DNA of 64,000 nucleotides from Novosphingobium indicum (GCF_014645195.1 NZ_BMLK01000002.1:1-64000); one strand, 5' to 3'; shown: positions 25,649 to 35,337, numbered from the stretch's first letter. Notes: generated from the letters alone by a model not told the origin. Translations and numbers: made by a program.

Positions 25649-27025
25649 ATGCTCCCTCAGGTCATCATCATCGGCCGGCCCAACGTCGGCAAGTCCACGC
25701 TATTCAACCGGCTCGTCGGCAAGCGTCTGGCGCTGGTCGACGACCAGCCCGGCGTTACGCGCGATCGCCGCTTCGGCGATGCCGAACTGCTGGGGCTGAA
25801 ATTCCAGATCGTCGACACCGCTGGCTGGGAGGACGACGAGGCGGAGACGCTGCCCGGCCGGATGCGCAAGCAGACCGAAGCCGCGCTGGCCACCGCCGAT
25901 GTCGCGCTCTTCGTGGTCGATGCGCGCGCAGGGGTGACGCCGCTCGACGAGGAAATTGCCAACTGGCTGCGCTCCTCACCGGTTCCGGTTATCCTGCTCG
26001 CCAACAAGGCGGAAGGCCGCGCGGGCGAGAGCGGCTTGCTTGAGGCCTATTCGCTGGGGCTCGGCGATCCGGTTGCCATTTCGGCCGAGCACGGCCAGGG
26101 CATGGGCGATTTGTTCGAGGGGCTGCTGCCATACCTCGAACCGCTGCAGCCGCCCGAAGAGGAAGAGAGCGACGAGGACTGGGAGTTCGATCCGCAGGCC
26201 GTTCTCAAGCTCGCGATCGTCGGACGACCGAATGCGGGCAAGTCCACGCTCATCAACAAGCTGCTACAGGAAGACCGTCTGCTCACCGGACCCGAGGCCG
26301 GGATTACCCGCGACTCGATCGCCATCGACTGGATCTGGACCGATCCCAAGACCGGCGACTCGCGCGATGTGCGGCTGATCGATACGGCTGGCATGCGCAA
26401 GAAGGCGCAGGTTACCGAGAAGCTGGAGCGCATGGCCGTGGCCGATGCGCGCCATGCCGTCGATTTCGCCGAAGTGGTCGTGCTGCTGCTCGATGCCACG
26501 CGCGGGCTGGAGCATCAGGACCTCAAGATCGCCTCCATGGCGCTGGAGGAAGGCCGCGCGCTGATGATCGCCATCAACAAGTGGGACGTGGCCGAGGATG
26601 CCAGCAAGCTGTTCAACGGCATCCGCGCCGCGCTCGACGAAGGGCTGGCGCAAGTGCGCGGCGTGCCGCTGCTGGCGGTTTCCGCGCGCACCGGCAAGGG
26701 GCTGGACGACATGATCGCCGCTGCCTTCTCGATCCGCGAGGCCTGGAGCCGCCGCGTACCGACCTCGGCGCTCAACCGCTGGTTCGATGATGCCCTCGCC
26801 GCCAACCCGCCGCCGGCGCCGGGCGGCAAGCGCATCAAGCTGCGCTACATCACCCAGGCCAAGACGCGCCCGCCGGGCTTCGTGCTGTTCGGCACCCGGC
26901 TCGACATGCTGCCGGAAAGCTACAAGCGCTATTTGATCAACAGCATCCGCCGCGAACTCGGCTTCGAAGCGGTGCCGATCCGGATCAACCTGCGCTCGCC
27001 CAAGAACCCGTTCAGCAAGGGTTGA
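25649..27025 (+). CDS. der: Ribosome biogenesis GTPase Der
   Basis: A 458-residue essential GTPase for 50S maturation with tandem G domains. GRPNVGKSTLFNRL and DTAGWEDDE occur in the first. GRPNAGKSTLINKL, DTAGMRKKAQV and NKWD in the second. A C-terminal KH-like domain ends with KRYLINSIRRELGF. An acidic linker (EEEESDEDWEF) separates the G domains. The start is the ATG giving MLPQVIIIG. Confidence 0.96.
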   Translation: MLPQVIIIGRPNVGKSTLFNRLVGKRLALVDDQPGVTRDRRFGDAELLGLKFQIVDTAGWEDDEAETLPGRMRKQTEAALATADVALFVVDARAGVTPLDEEIANWLRSSPVPVILLANKAEGRAGESGLLEAYSLGLGDPVAISAEHGQGMGDLFEGLLPYLEPLQPPEEEESDEDWEFDPQAVLKLAIVGRPNAGKSTLINKLLQEDRLLTGPEAGITRDSIAIDWIWTDPKTGDSRDVRLIDTAGMRKKAQVTEKLERMAVADARHAVDFAEVVVLLLDATRGLEHQDLKIASMALEEGRALMIAINKWDVAEDASKLFNGIRAALDEGLAQVRGVPLLAVSARTGKGLDDMIAAAFSIREAWSRRVPTSALNRWFDDALAANPPPAPGGKRIKLRYITQAKTRPPGFVLFGTRLDMLPESYKRYLINSIRRELGFEAVPIRINLRSPKNPFSKG

Positions 27026-27065
27026 TGGCCCCGACGCCTTTCATCGGACGGGTCGGAGGGCGAAG

Positions 27066-27473
27066 GTGAATTTGCCCGAGGAGCGCGGGCGTGCGGTAGC
27101 GCTGGTGGCCTTGTGCCTCTTCTATCTGGCGGCAGGGATCATCCATCTGCTGTCGCCATCGGTGTTCGTCAGCGTGACACCGCCCTGGGTTCCCGACGCA
27201 TCGCTCGTCGTGAGGGCCACGGGCCTATGCGAAATTGCCGGAGCTTTCGGTCTCCTGATCGCACGCACCCGAAAGTTGGCCGGGGTGATGCTGGCGCTCT
27301 ATGCGCTTTGCGTATTTCCCGCGAACATCATGCATGCCGTGCACGATCTTTCGACCGGCACGGGGCTGGGCTGGGCGTATCACTATCCGCGTCTGTTCGT
27401 TCAGCCGCTGATTTGCTGGTGGGCACTCTGGGCCGCGGGAGTGGTCGGCGGTTCGCGTGGGAAAGATATATAA
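27066..27473 (+). CDS. DoxX-like small membrane protein
   Basis: A 135-residue protein with four hydrophobic segments, including FYLAAGIIHLLSP near the start and a central GLCEIAGAFGLLI that fits the DoxX-like fold. DoxX family members are poorly understood; some are quinone- or thiosulfate-linked. It starts with GTG after GGGCGAAG, 40 bases past der, so it is probably in the der operon. Confidence 0.72.
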   Translation: MNLPEERGRAVALVALCLFYLAAGIIHLLSPSVFVSVTPPWVPDASLVVRATGLCEIAGAFGLLIARTRKLAGVMLALYALCVFPANIMHAVHDLSTGTGLGWAYHYPRLFVQPLICWWALWAAGVVGGSRGKDI

Positions 27474-27491
27474 ATCTTACCGCCGCACCTT

Positions 27492-28619
27492 CTACGAAGG
27501 ATGCGCCACGGTCTCGTCGCGCGCATTCGCGGGGTCGTCCGCCTGCTCATCCAGCACGGCCAACTTGCGGTCACGTTGCTGGTTCCACACGGCCATGAAC
27601 AGCGCGGCGATCACCGGACCGACGATGAAGCCGTTGAGGCCGAACAGTTCGAGCCCGGCAAGCGTTGAGATCAACACGACGAAGTCGGGCATGCGGGTGT
27701 CGCGGCCGACGAGGATGGGGCGCAGGACATTGTCCACCATGCCGATGATGAAGACGCCGCAGAACACGAGGATTGCGGCCTTGCCGACTTCTCCGGCCGC
27801 GAACAGATAGATCGCAACGGGGACCCAGATGATGCCCGATCCCACCGCCGGCAGCAGCGAAAAGAAGCCCATCAGGACGGCCCAGATCAACGCACCTTCG
27901 ATGCCCAGCGCCGAGAACAGGATGCCGCCGAGCGCGCCCTGAACGACAGCGACGACCACGGTTCCGCGCATGGTCGCGCGGACCACCAGCAGGAAGTGGG
28001 CGACCAGGGAATCGCGGGTTTCCGGCTTCAGCGGCAGCGATTCGCGCACCAGCAGACCATAGCGGTCGCCGTCACGCAGGAGGAAGAAGCTGAGATAGAG
28101 CATCACGCCCAGCGCGGCGATGAAGCTTAGCGCGCCCTGACCCAGCGACAGCAGCCGCCCGGCAAGAGCCTGGAGACCGGAAGTTATGCTCGATCCGAAC
28201 TCGGTCCGCACCTGCTCGAAGTCCCTGATGCCGTACTGCGCGATGAAGCGGCGCAGGCTTTCAGGCAGCGCATCCTGCAGGTTGCGCACGATTTCCGTGA
28301 TGTCGATCTGGCCGGTGACGATCCGGTTGTAGATGCTGCTGGCTTCGTTGACGAGGTTAATGCCAAGCAGGATTGTCGGGATCACGAAAACCGCGATGAG
28401 CCCCAAAAGCACCAGTGACGCCGCCACGTTCTTGCGGCCTCCCAGCTTGTCCGCGAGCTTGGCCGAGAGCGGCTGGAACATGATGGCGGCGACCACGCCC
28501 CAGAGCACGGCGCCGAAGTAGGGCGCGAGCAGGTACGCAAAGGCAACGGAAATGAGGATAACGAGCGCGATGAAGCCGCCGTCTTCTACCTCGAAAGTGC
28601 GATTGGGGGGTGTTTCCAT
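27492..28619 (-). CDS. AI-2E family transporter
   Basis: A 375-residue integral-membrane protein with paired helices at the N-terminus, a large central soluble or amphipathic region (IVRNLQDALPESLRRFIAQ) and a C-terminal helix bundle with FFSLLPAVGSGIIWVPVAIYL, the strongest family signature. The family was named for autoinducer-2 export but many members move other solutes or ions, so the substrate is open. It is divergent from the S9 peptidase gene. Confidence 0.88.
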   Translation of the reverse strand: METPPNRTFEVEDGGFIALVILISVAFAYLLAPYFGAVLWGVVAAIMFQPLSAKLADKLGGRKNVAASLVLLGLIAVFVIPTILLGINLVNEASSIYNRIVTGQIDITEIVRNLQDALPESLRRFIAQYGIRDFEQVRTEFGSSITSGLQALAGRLLSLGQGALSFIAALGVMLYLSFFLLRDGDRYGLLVRESLPLKPETRDSLVAHFLLVVRATMRGTVVVAVVQGALGGILFSALGIEGALIWAVLMGFFSLLPAVGSGIIWVPVAIYLFAAGEVGKAAILVFCGVFIIGMVDNVLRPILVGRDTRMPDFVVLISTLAGLELFGLNGFIVGPVIAALFMAVWNQQRDRKLAVLDEQADDPANARDETVAHPS

Positions 28620-28666
28620 GGGCTCTCCTTAGCACGAATTTTCCGTTTGCAATCGGCCCTATCGCG

Positions 28667-28695
28667 CTGCTGCGTTGGTCCGACGAACGCAGCAG
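28667..28695. promoter_or_regulatory. Perfect 10-bp inverted repeat in a divergent promoter region
   Basis: CTGCTGCGTT and its exact complement are separated by nine bases in the 157-bp region between the AI-2E transporter and S9 peptidase genes. It could be an operator for either gene or a transcript hairpin. Confidence 0.45.
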
Positions 28696-28776
28696 ATGGA
28701 TCGACCAACACCATGATCCGGGGTGGATTTCGCTTCGTAAACCGGCAAGACACCCTGCATCCAGAAATTTGCAGGA

Positions 28777-30879
28777 GTGCGATCCTTGCCCACAATCCGT
28801 TTCGTCCGTTTTGCAGCCGTGGTTCTGGCTGGAACCGCGTGTATCGCTGCGCCGGCCATGGCCTCTGCCCAGGAGGCTGCGAAGGCCGCGGGGCCTGAAC
28901 GCGCTTTCACGCCCGATGATCTTTTCAAGCTGGACGGCGCGACCCATCCCGAAATCTCGCCCGATGGGTCGAAGATCGCCTACGTGCGGTCCAGCGCGGA
29001 CGTGATGACTGACAAGGTCGTGCCCTCGATCTGGCTGGCCGATGCAAGCAGCGGCGCGCAGCGCCCGCTGGTGGCGGGGCCGGGTGCGCATTTCTCGCCC
29101 GCATGGTCCCCGGACGGCAAGCGGCTGGCCTATGTCTCCAGTGACGGTTCCAGTTCGCCGCAGCTCTATGTGATGTGGCTGGATAGCGGGGCCAAGGTAA
29201 AGGTTACCGAACTTCCCGACAGCCCCGGCAGCATCGCCTGGTCTCCCGATGGCAGCACCATCGCCTATACCATGCGGGTGCCGGGCGAGGGGATGAAGCT
29301 CGGCTCGCAACCGGCGGGCCGTCCCGAAGGGGCCGAATGGGCCAAGCCGCTGCAGATCATCGACCGCGTCATCTACCGCTTCGACGGCGCGGGTTATCTG
29401 CCTGCCGGTTTCGATCACATTTTCGTCGTCTCCGCCGATGGCGGCGCACCGCGACAGGTGACCTTCGGCAACTACGACGATGGCGGTCCGCTCTCGTGGA
29501 GCACGGATAGCCGCCGCATCGTGTTCAGCGCCAATCGCCATGAGGACTGGGAACGCGACATCAACAATTCCGAAGTATACAGCGTCGATGTCGCGACCAG
29601 CACGATCACGCCGCTGACCAGCCGGCAGGGGCCCGATGCCGGAGCGAAGCTCTCGCCCGACGGCAAGTACATCGCCTATGTCGGCTTCGACGACGTCAAT
29701 CGCTCCTATGAGAACAACGACCTCTACCTGATGAATGCCGATGGCAGCGGCTCGCGTCTGCTGCTGCCGGATTTCGACCGGTCGATCGATGCGCTCGAAT
29801 GGGCGGGCAGCAACGCGATCTACATCAAGTACGACGATCACGGCGAAACCAAGGTCGCCCGCGTCGGCCTGAACGGATCGATGAAGACCGTGGCCGAGGG
29901 GCTTACGGCGGGCACGCACTTCGATCGGCCGTACACTGGCGGCGAGTTCAGCGTCTCGGCGGCGGGCAAGGTCGCCTACACCAGGGGCTCGACTACCAAG
30001 CCGGCGGACCTGTGGGTCAACGGCAAGCGGCTGACCGACCTCAACGGCAACTGGATCGATGCCAAGGCCATGGCGCCGGTGCGAAAGCTGCCCGTCACGG
30101 CGCCCGATGGTCGCACGATCGATGCCTGGCTGGTGACACCGCCCGGGCTCAAGCCGGGCGAGAAGGCTCCGCTGATCCTGGAAATCCATGGTGGTCCCAA
30201 TGCGGCCTATGGCCCGTCCTTCGCCACCGACAACCAGCTCTATGCCGCGCATGGCTACGCGGTGCTCTACACCAACCCTCGCGGCAGCACCTCCTACGGC
30301 GAGGAGTTCGCCAACCTCATCGACCGCGCCTATCCCGGCACCGACTACGACGACCTGATGGCGGCGGTCGATGCCGCGATTGCCGATGGCGTGGCCGATC
30401 CGGACAACCTGTTCGTGACAGGCGGTTCGGGCGGCGGTGTGCTGACGGCGTGGATCGTCGGCAAGACCAACCGCTTCAAGGCAGCCGCGACGCAGAAGCC
30501 GGTGATCAACTGGACCAGCGAGGCGCTGACCATGGACGCGACGCCGTTCACCTCGCGCTACTGGTTCGACAAGAAGCCGTGGGAAGATCCCATGGCGTAC
30601 TGGAAGCGTTCGCCGCTCAGCCTTGTCGGTAATGTCGAGACGCCTACGCTCGTCGTGGTGGGGTCGGACGACTACCGCACGCCGGACAGCGAGTCCGAAC
30701 AGTACTATGCCGCGCTGCAGATCCGCGGTGTGCCGACAGCGATGGTAAAGGTGCCCGACGCGAGCCACGGCGGCATTGCCGCGCGTCCGTCGCAGGCGGC
30801 GGCCAAGGCTTCGGCAGTGCTGGCGTGGTTCGACAAGTACCGGACCGACGGAAAGACGGACGCCGCAGCTAGCGAGTAG
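28777..30879 (+). CDS. S9 family serine peptidase (acylaminoacyl-peptidase/DPP type), exported
   Basis: A 700-residue periplasmic peptidase with a signal peptide ending at ASAQ near residue 32. An N-terminal beta-propeller has WD-like repeats such as FSPAWSPDGKRLAYVSSDG, and a C-terminal alpha/beta hydrolase follows. The nucleophile is in VTGGSGGGVLTAW (Ser about 551), the acid probably in VVGSDDYRTP and the histidine in DASHGG. Substrates are short peptides. Translation may begin at the GTG used here, or at a TTG nine bases later that is better spaced from AGGAG. Confidence 0.88.
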   Translation: MRSLPTIRFVRFAAVVLAGTACIAAPAMASAQEAAKAAGPERAFTPDDLFKLDGATHPEISPDGSKIAYVRSSADVMTDKVVPSIWLADASSGAQRPLVAGPGAHFSPAWSPDGKRLAYVSSDGSSSPQLYVMWLDSGAKVKVTELPDSPGSIAWSPDGSTIAYTMRVPGEGMKLGSQPAGRPEGAEWAKPLQIIDRVIYRFDGAGYLPAGFDHIFVVSADGGAPRQVTFGNYDDGGPLSWSTDSRRIVFSANRHEDWERDINNSEVYSVDVATSTITPLTSRQGPDAGAKLSPDGKYIAYVGFDDVNRSYENNDLYLMNADGSGSRLLLPDFDRSIDALEWAGSNAIYIKYDDHGETKVARVGLNGSMKTVAEGLTAGTHFDRPYTGGEFSVSAAGKVAYTRGSTTKPADLWVNGKRLTDLNGNWIDAKAMAPVRKLPVTAPDGRTIDAWLVTPPGLKPGEKAPLILEIHGGPNAAYGPSFATDNQLYAAHGYAVLYTNPRGSTSYGEEFANLIDRAYPGTDYDDLMAAVDAAIADGVADPDNLFVTGGSGGGVLTAWIVGKTNRFKAAATQKPVINWTSEALTMDATPFTSRYWFDKKPWEDPMAYWKRSPLSLVGNVETPTLVVVGSDDYRTPDSESEQYYAALQIRGVPTAMVKVPDASHGGIAARPSQAAAKASAVLAWFDKYRTDGKTDAAASE

Positions 30880-31924
30880 CGGCGAGTTCCCCGGCCAGCA
30901 GGGCGACAAGCTTTGCAGCCGGCATCGGGCGGGAGAGGGGCGCACCCTGTCCCGCCCATTGTGCGCCGAAGCCATGCTCGCCGTGTGCTTTGGCCGCCGC
31001 GTTGAGCGCCTTTCCGGCGTGATAGGCGCGCGGATAGGCCGCCACTTGCGGCAGGTCTGGGTTGTCGGCCAGAGCGGTGAAGCGGTTGGCAAGGCAGCGC
31101 GCCGGGCGACCGGATACGGCATCGACCATCACGGTACGATACGCTGCATCGCTGGCGAGCGTCTCGCGGTAAGCCGCATCGGCACTGCTTTCCGGGCAGG
31201 CGACGAAGGCCGTGCCCATCTGTGCGGCGACGGCGCCCAGATCGAGCGCGGCGCGGATTCCGGCACCGCCCATGATCCCGCCCGCTGCAATCACCGGCAG
31301 GCCTGATTGCGCGACAAGCAGCCGCGTAAGCGCGAAAGTTCCCAGCCGGGCGTCCGGTCCATCGGGATCGAAAATGCCGCGGTGCCCGCCGGCTTCCCAC
31401 CCCTGCGCCACCAGCACATCGATCCCGGCATCGCGCGCCAGGTGCGCTTCGGCAAGCGAGGTCACCGTCGCGAGCAGCAGGCAACCGGCGGCCTTCAGCG
31501 CGGCTAGCGCGGCGGGTTCGGGCAGGCCGAAATGAAAGCTCACGACCGGAGGCGCCAGACCTACCAGCATTGCGAGCATCTCCGCGTTTCCCGCGAAGGT
31601 CGGATAGATTGTCTCAAGCGCTTCGGGCGGGGCCGCGCCGTATTCGGCGAAGCGCGGTGCCAGCGCCTGCAGCCACGCCGCTTCGCGCGCCGGGTCGGGC
31701 ACTGGATCGGTATGGACGAACAGGTTGACGTTGAAAGGCCGGTCGGTCGCGGCGCGGACCTGCGCGATGTCGCGCGCGGCGGCTTGCGGTGTCAGCGTGC
31801 CGACAGCGATGGAGCCCAGCGCCCCGGCATTGCTGACCGCCGCGCCGAGGGCGGGTGTCGAGGTTCCCGCCATCGGCGCCTGGATCAGCGGCAGCGACAG
31901 GCCGAGGCGTTCTGCGAATTTCAC
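30869..31924 (-). CDS. Nitronate monooxygenase / 2-nitropropane dioxygenase-like flavoprotein
   Basis: A 351-residue FMN-dependent TIM-barrel protein. LPLIQAPMAGTSTPALGAAVSNAGALGSI opens the family, with VLVAQGWEAGGHRG and IAAGGIMGGAGIRAALDLGAVAAQMGTAF forming the flavin phosphate site. The reaction is oxidation of nitronates such as propionate-3-nitronate. It starts with GTG. It overlaps the end of the convergent S9 gene by 11 bases. Confidence 0.88.
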   Translation of the reverse strand: MKFAERLGLSLPLIQAPMAGTSTPALGAAVSNAGALGSIAVGTLTPQAAARDIAQVRAATDRPFNVNLFVHTDPVPDPAREAAWLQALAPRFAEYGAAPPEALETIYPTFAGNAEMLAMLVGLAPPVVSFHFGLPEPAALAALKAAGCLLLATVTSLAEAHLARDAGIDVLVAQGWEAGGHRGIFDPDGPDARLGTFALTRLLVAQSGLPVIAAGGIMGGAGIRAALDLGAVAAQMGTAFVACPESSADAAYRETLASDAAYRTVMVDAVSGRPARCLANRFTALADNPDLPQVAAYPRAYHAGKALNAAAKAHGEHGFGAQWAGQGAPLSRPMPAAKLVALLAGELAATR

Positions 31925-31943
31925 GGGACGCTCGGCGAGGCGC

Positions 31944-32423
31944 TTACTCTTCGGCGGGCTTGCTCTGAAGCTGGCAGTAGTTTTCGAGGCCCATACGGGC
32001 GATCATGTCGAACTGCTTCTCGAGGAAATCGATGTGCTCTTCCTCGCTTTCGAGGATGCGCTCGAAGATCTCGCGGCTGACGTAGTCGCGCACCGCCTCG
32101 CAATGGGCGATGGCTTCCTTGAGCAGCGGTACGGCTTCATGCTCGAGCGCGAGGTCGCACTTGAGGATTTCTTCCACGCCTTCGCCGACCTTCAGCTTGC
32201 CGAGCGCCTGGAAGTTGGGAAGTCCGTCGAGAAACAGGATGCGATCCGCGAGGGTATCGGCATGTTTCATCTCGTCGATCGATTCGTGGCGCTCGTAGTC
32301 GGCGAGACGCTTGATCCCCCAGTTGTCCAGCATGCGGTAATGCAGCCAGTACTGGTTGATGGCGGTCAGCTCGTTGAGCAGGGCCTTGTTGAGAAAATCG
32401 ATGACCTGTGGGTCGCCCTTCAT
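31944..32423 (-). CDS. bfr: Bacterioferritin
   Basis: A 159-residue 24-mer subunit for iron storage. All ferroxidase ligands are visible: Glu18, Glu51, His54, Glu94, Glu127 and His130. The haem ligand Met52 is present in IDEMKHAD. An AGGAG site lies ten bases upstream of the ATG. The bfd gene 60 bp upstream supplies the ferredoxin that reduces stored iron for release, so the pair is a complete storage and mobilisation unit, apparently transcribed from the promoter before bfd. Confidence 0.96.
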   Translation of the reverse strand: MKGDPQVIDFLNKALLNELTAINQYWLHYRMLDNWGIKRLADYERHESIDEMKHADTLADRILFLDGLPNFQALGKLKVGEGVEEILKCDLALEHEAVPLLKEAIAHCEAVRDYVSREIFERILESEEEHIDFLEKQFDMIARMGLENYCQLQSKPAEE

Positions 32424-32483
32424 CGTGCGCTACTCCTGTAACTGGGAGCGCACAGTATGCGGTCAGGGACCGGTCAATACAAG

Positions 32484-32678
32484 TCAGGCAGCGGCGTAAA
32501 GCGCCACGCCCGAGGCGGAATTTTCTTCCGCGATGATTTCTTCTGCCTCTTCGAGACACTGACGACACTGCGGAGCGCGACCGAGAGCGGCATAGATTGC
32601 TTCGGCATCACCCTTGCTGCGACGGGCTGCGTCGCGAAGATCGGTTTCCCGAATGGCATTGCAGATGCAGACATACAT
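32484..32678 (-). CDS. bfd: Bacterioferritin-associated ferredoxin
   Basis: A 64-residue [2Fe-2S] protein with the BFD cysteine pattern CxC near the start (MYVCICNAI) and CxxC later (APQCRQCLEEAEEII). It docks on bacterioferritin and delivers electrons to mobilise iron. An AGAGGA site lies eight bases upstream of the ATG. A well-formed promoter with a Fur-like box precedes it, consistent with iron-dependent control. Confidence 0.93.
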   Translation of the reverse strand: MYVCICNAIRETDLRDAARRSKGDAEAIYAALGRAPQCRQCLEEAEEIIAEENSASGVALYAAA

Positions 32679-32698
32679 AGGCGAATCCTCTTGTCCCC

Positions 32699-32748
32699 AG
32701 TATAGCTAACTGCGATCCAATCGCAATAGCTTTTGAGAACGATTATCA
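32699..32748 (-). promoter_or_regulatory. bfd-bfr promoter with Fur-like box
   Basis: On the minus strand a -35 TTGCGA and a -10 TATACT are separated by 16 bases, placing the start site about 14 bases before the bfd ATG. Upstream, TGATAATCGTTCTCA (32748-32734) resembles a Fur/Irr-type iron box. The -35 also forms part of a TGCGAT-N3-ATCGCA dyad that could be an operator. The elements are read by eye. Confidence 0.6.
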
Positions 32749-34002
32749 TGCGCGGTTCGTCAGCACCTTGCGCTCGATCAAGGAACGCCACAGCCATTCG
32801 AGCGGTCCGCGCCGGTACCGGCGCAGCCAGGGCTCGCTCCAGCCGAGCATGAGCGCCCAGCCGCCGAGCACGAAAAGCCATTGCATCGCAGGCCCGACGG
32901 TGCCGAACAGGCCGAGCCCCCAGCCGTAGAACAGGAAGGTCATGACGAGGCTGGTGAGGATGTAGTTGCTGAATGCCATTCGCCCTGCCGCGATCAGCCG
33001 CCGTCCAAGCGCCGTGGGCGCTAGGCGCGGGGTGGAAAGCACAAGAAGTGCCGCATAGCCGCAGCCGCTCAGCAGGTGGGGTAGCGCAAGCCCCCAGACG
33101 AGGGCGGCATGCATGGTGACCGGCGGAAAGTGACGGGGCCATGCCCAGCCCAGAAACAGGGCCGTAAGGCCAAGTCCGCCCAGCGCGCAGGCAAAGCCGA
33201 CGGCTCTCAGCCGCCGCCGCGAGAGTGTCCCGGTGAAGACCCCGCGCCGGTACAGAACCATCCCCACCAGCATCAGCGGCAGCGTTTCCGAGAAACTGCC
33301 GGTGACCATCTGGAACTGCCAGAACGGGCGCTCCTGCAGTTTCACCAGCACCAGATCGAAGAAGCCATAAGTGCTTTCGCGCATTTCCTGCGCGGCCCAG
33401 CTGCGCATCGGATCGAGCCATTCGCCCAGCATGGCAAGCTGCGAAGCGGATGCGGTTCCGTGGCGCAGCGCGGTCTCGGCGCTGATGGCAGCGGACGAGT
33501 CGAGAACGCCCCAAAGATGCCAGAAGTAATAGAGCCCGAGCGCGATGATCAGCAGGGTGCGGTCGCGCAGCGGACGCAGCAGCAGGGCGCCGAGCCCGCA
33601 GACGGCATAGAGGAAAAGGATGTCCCCCCACCAGAGCAGCAGGTAATGCAGCGCGCCCAGCAGCATCAGCCAGAACAGCCGGCGCGTCTGCAGCGTATCG
33701 CCGTTGCGCCCGGCGGCTTCGGCGCGCTCCCAGAACAGGACTAGCCCGGCGCCGAACAGCAGCGAGAACAGCGCGCGCATCTTGCCTTCGAAAAACAGGA
33801 ACGAGAAAGCGAAGGCGGCTTCGTCGATCGGAGAGACCGGCTGCGGCATGTTGGGTGACGTCATCGAGGCCATCGGCCCCGCGAAACCGGCGATGTTGAT
33901 CGCCAGAATGCCGAGTACGGCAACGCCGCGAACGAGATCGAGCGACGCGAGGCGCTGAGCCCCGGCGGCGCTTTTTTCTCCTTCCGGTTGGGTATCAGGC
34001 AA
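32746..34002 (-). CDS. DUF418 family membrane protein
   Basis: A 418-residue polytopic protein. It opens with RLASLDLVRGVAVLGILAIN, the family start, and has the loop LLFGAGLVLFWERAE, then a C-terminal DUF418 segment with GRMAFSNYILTSLVMTFLFYG and a final RRGPLEWLWRSL. The architecture resembles acyltransferase-3 or YeiB proteins, but the function is unknown. The frame opens with TTG; no ATG is available before the first helix. Its stop lies within the Fur-like box of the bfd promoter. Confidence 0.85.
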   Translation of the reverse strand: MPDTQPEGEKSAAGAQRLASLDLVRGVAVLGILAINIAGFAGPMASMTSPNMPQPVSPIDEAAFAFSFLFFEGKMRALFSLLFGAGLVLFWERAEAAGRNGDTLQTRRLFWLMLLGALHYLLLWWGDILFLYAVCGLGALLLRPLRDRTLLIIALGLYYFWHLWGVLDSSAAISAETALRHGTASASQLAMLGEWLDPMRSWAAQEMRESTYGFFDLVLVKLQERPFWQFQMVTGSFSETLPLMLVGMVLYRRGVFTGTLSRRRLRAVGFACALGGLGLTALFLGWAWPRHFPPVTMHAALVWGLALPHLLSGCGYAALLVLSTPRLAPTALGRRLIAAGRMAFSNYILTSLVMTFLFYGWGLGLFGTVGPAMQWLFVLGGWALMLGWSEPWLRRYRRGPLEWLWRSLIERKVLTNRA

Positions 34003-34016
34003 TCATGCCGCCGAGC

Positions 34017-35147
34017 CTAGTTCCGCACGGCAATGCAGGCATAGCCTCCGGCCGAGAGGCGCGAGCATGCGGCGTCCGCCGCAGCCTTCGAAGCGAAACC
34101 ACCCGCCTGAAGCTTGGTCAGCCGGCCTGCCGGGACCAGCAGCTTGCCGTGGCCCGAGAGTTCGGGACGGCCGCGGATCTTCGCCCAGAGGGCATCGGCA
34201 TTTCCGGCCACCCCGAAAGCGCCGAGCTGTACGCGCCAGGGGCCCGACGGGGACGCGGCAACCGGAGCAGGCGCTGGGGTCGGGGATGCGGCTATGGCGG
34301 CCGGGGCCGGGGCCGGTGCCGGTTTGGGCGCGGGGTGGCTGGTAACGGCGGGAAGCGTCGCCGGTCGGGCGTAGTCCGCGCCGGCGGTGGCTGGACTGTC
34401 GTTGCCTGCTACGCGGGTGGCTTCAGCAACCGCGCGGTCGGCCGAGACGACGGCGGGCGCTCTGGCGGGAGCGGCGGCAACACGCGGAGGGGCATAACCG
34501 GGCTGGGCGGCAGGTGTGCCGAGTTCCGCAGTTGCGGCCATGCGCTGGCTTGTGGCTTGCGCTTCGGTGGCCATCTGGGTGGAGAGGATCACGCTCTTCT
34601 GGCGGTCTGCCAGCGGAATGTGTTCGTCCATTTTCTGCAAGGCGCGGGAGGCCTGCGGCAACCCGGACTGCCGGGCAAGGCTGACCAGCGCATAGGCGCG
34701 GATCCAGTCCTTCTCGACCAGGTCGCCGTTGAAGTGGGCGACACCCAGAATGTATTGCGCCCGCGGATCGCCGCGTGCCGCAGAGGCCTTGATATAAGGC
34801 ATGGCCTTTTCGCGCTCGCCGTCTTGAAACAGCAGCAGGCCATAGACGTCGGCTGCCTGAATGTGGCCGTTGGCTGCCGCCTGACCGTAAAGCGTCTTGG
34901 CCTTGTCGAGGTCCATCGGCACACCGCGGCCAAGCTTGTAGGCCTGGGCGAGATTGAACTGGGCGTCGGGATCGCCTTGCTTGGCCAGTGGCATCCAGTC
35001 GCGCACGGCGGTGTCGTAGTCGCCCGCACTCCAGGCATCGACTCCGGCCTTCACGTCCGCAAAGGCGGCGGTAGAAGCCATGGCGAGGGAAGCCGCAATT
35101 GCACTTGCATAGCCAAGAATCGGCAGAATTTTTTTCACGTCGATCAT
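34017..35147 (-). CDS. Sel1-repeat and SPOR-domain protein
   Basis: A 376-residue exported protein. The signal peptide ends near AAFADV. Tetratricopeptide-like Sel1 repeats follow (WMPLAKQGDPDAQFNLAQAYKLG, ASAARGDPRAQYILGVAHFNG), then a long Pro/Ala linker and a C-terminal SPOR domain (WRVQLGAFGVAGNADALWAKI to GGYACIAVRN). SPOR domains bind denuded glycan at division septa, so a periplasmic role at the septum is likely. The ATG giving MIDVKKIL follows GGGGGC. It is divergent from the ParA gene, whose downstream neighbour also ends in a SPOR domain. Confidence 0.85.
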   Translation of the reverse strand: MIDVKKILPILGYASAIAASLAMASTAAFADVKAGVDAWSAGDYDTAVRDWMPLAKQGDPDAQFNLAQAYKLGRGVPMDLDKAKTLYGQAAANGHIQAADVYGLLLFQDGEREKAMPYIKASAARGDPRAQYILGVAHFNGDLVEKDWIRAYALVSLARQSGLPQASRALQKMDEHIPLADRQKSVILSTQMATEAQATSQRMAATAELGTPAAQPGYAPPRVAAAPARAPAVVSADRAVAEATRVAGNDSPATAGADYARPATLPAVTSHPAPKPAPAPAPAAIAASPTPAPAPVAASPSGPWRVQLGAFGVAGNADALWAKIRGRPELSGHGKLLVPAGRLTKLQAGGFASKAAADAACSRLSAGGYACIAVRN

Positions 35148-35337
35148 GCCCCCGTCTGAGCCGTCTGTCTGGCGGTATGGTAAGCGAAAAACAGTAGCCG
35201 ACGCCAGCGACAAGGCGTGAAAGCTATGAACCTGCACCATTCTTTCTTGTTACCGGGAATGGTGAATTTTGCATTAGCATTGTCTGCAAAACGCCGCATT
35301 TCGCCTGCGATCTTGGGCATTTTCAGTCTCGTAACGA

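Noticed and set aside
28357..31122. A 921-codon minus-strand open frame opposite the S9 peptidase gene
   Set aside because: It is a GC-driven mirror of a clearly conserved gene; its product is Arg/His/Gly-rich with no domain or ribosome site.
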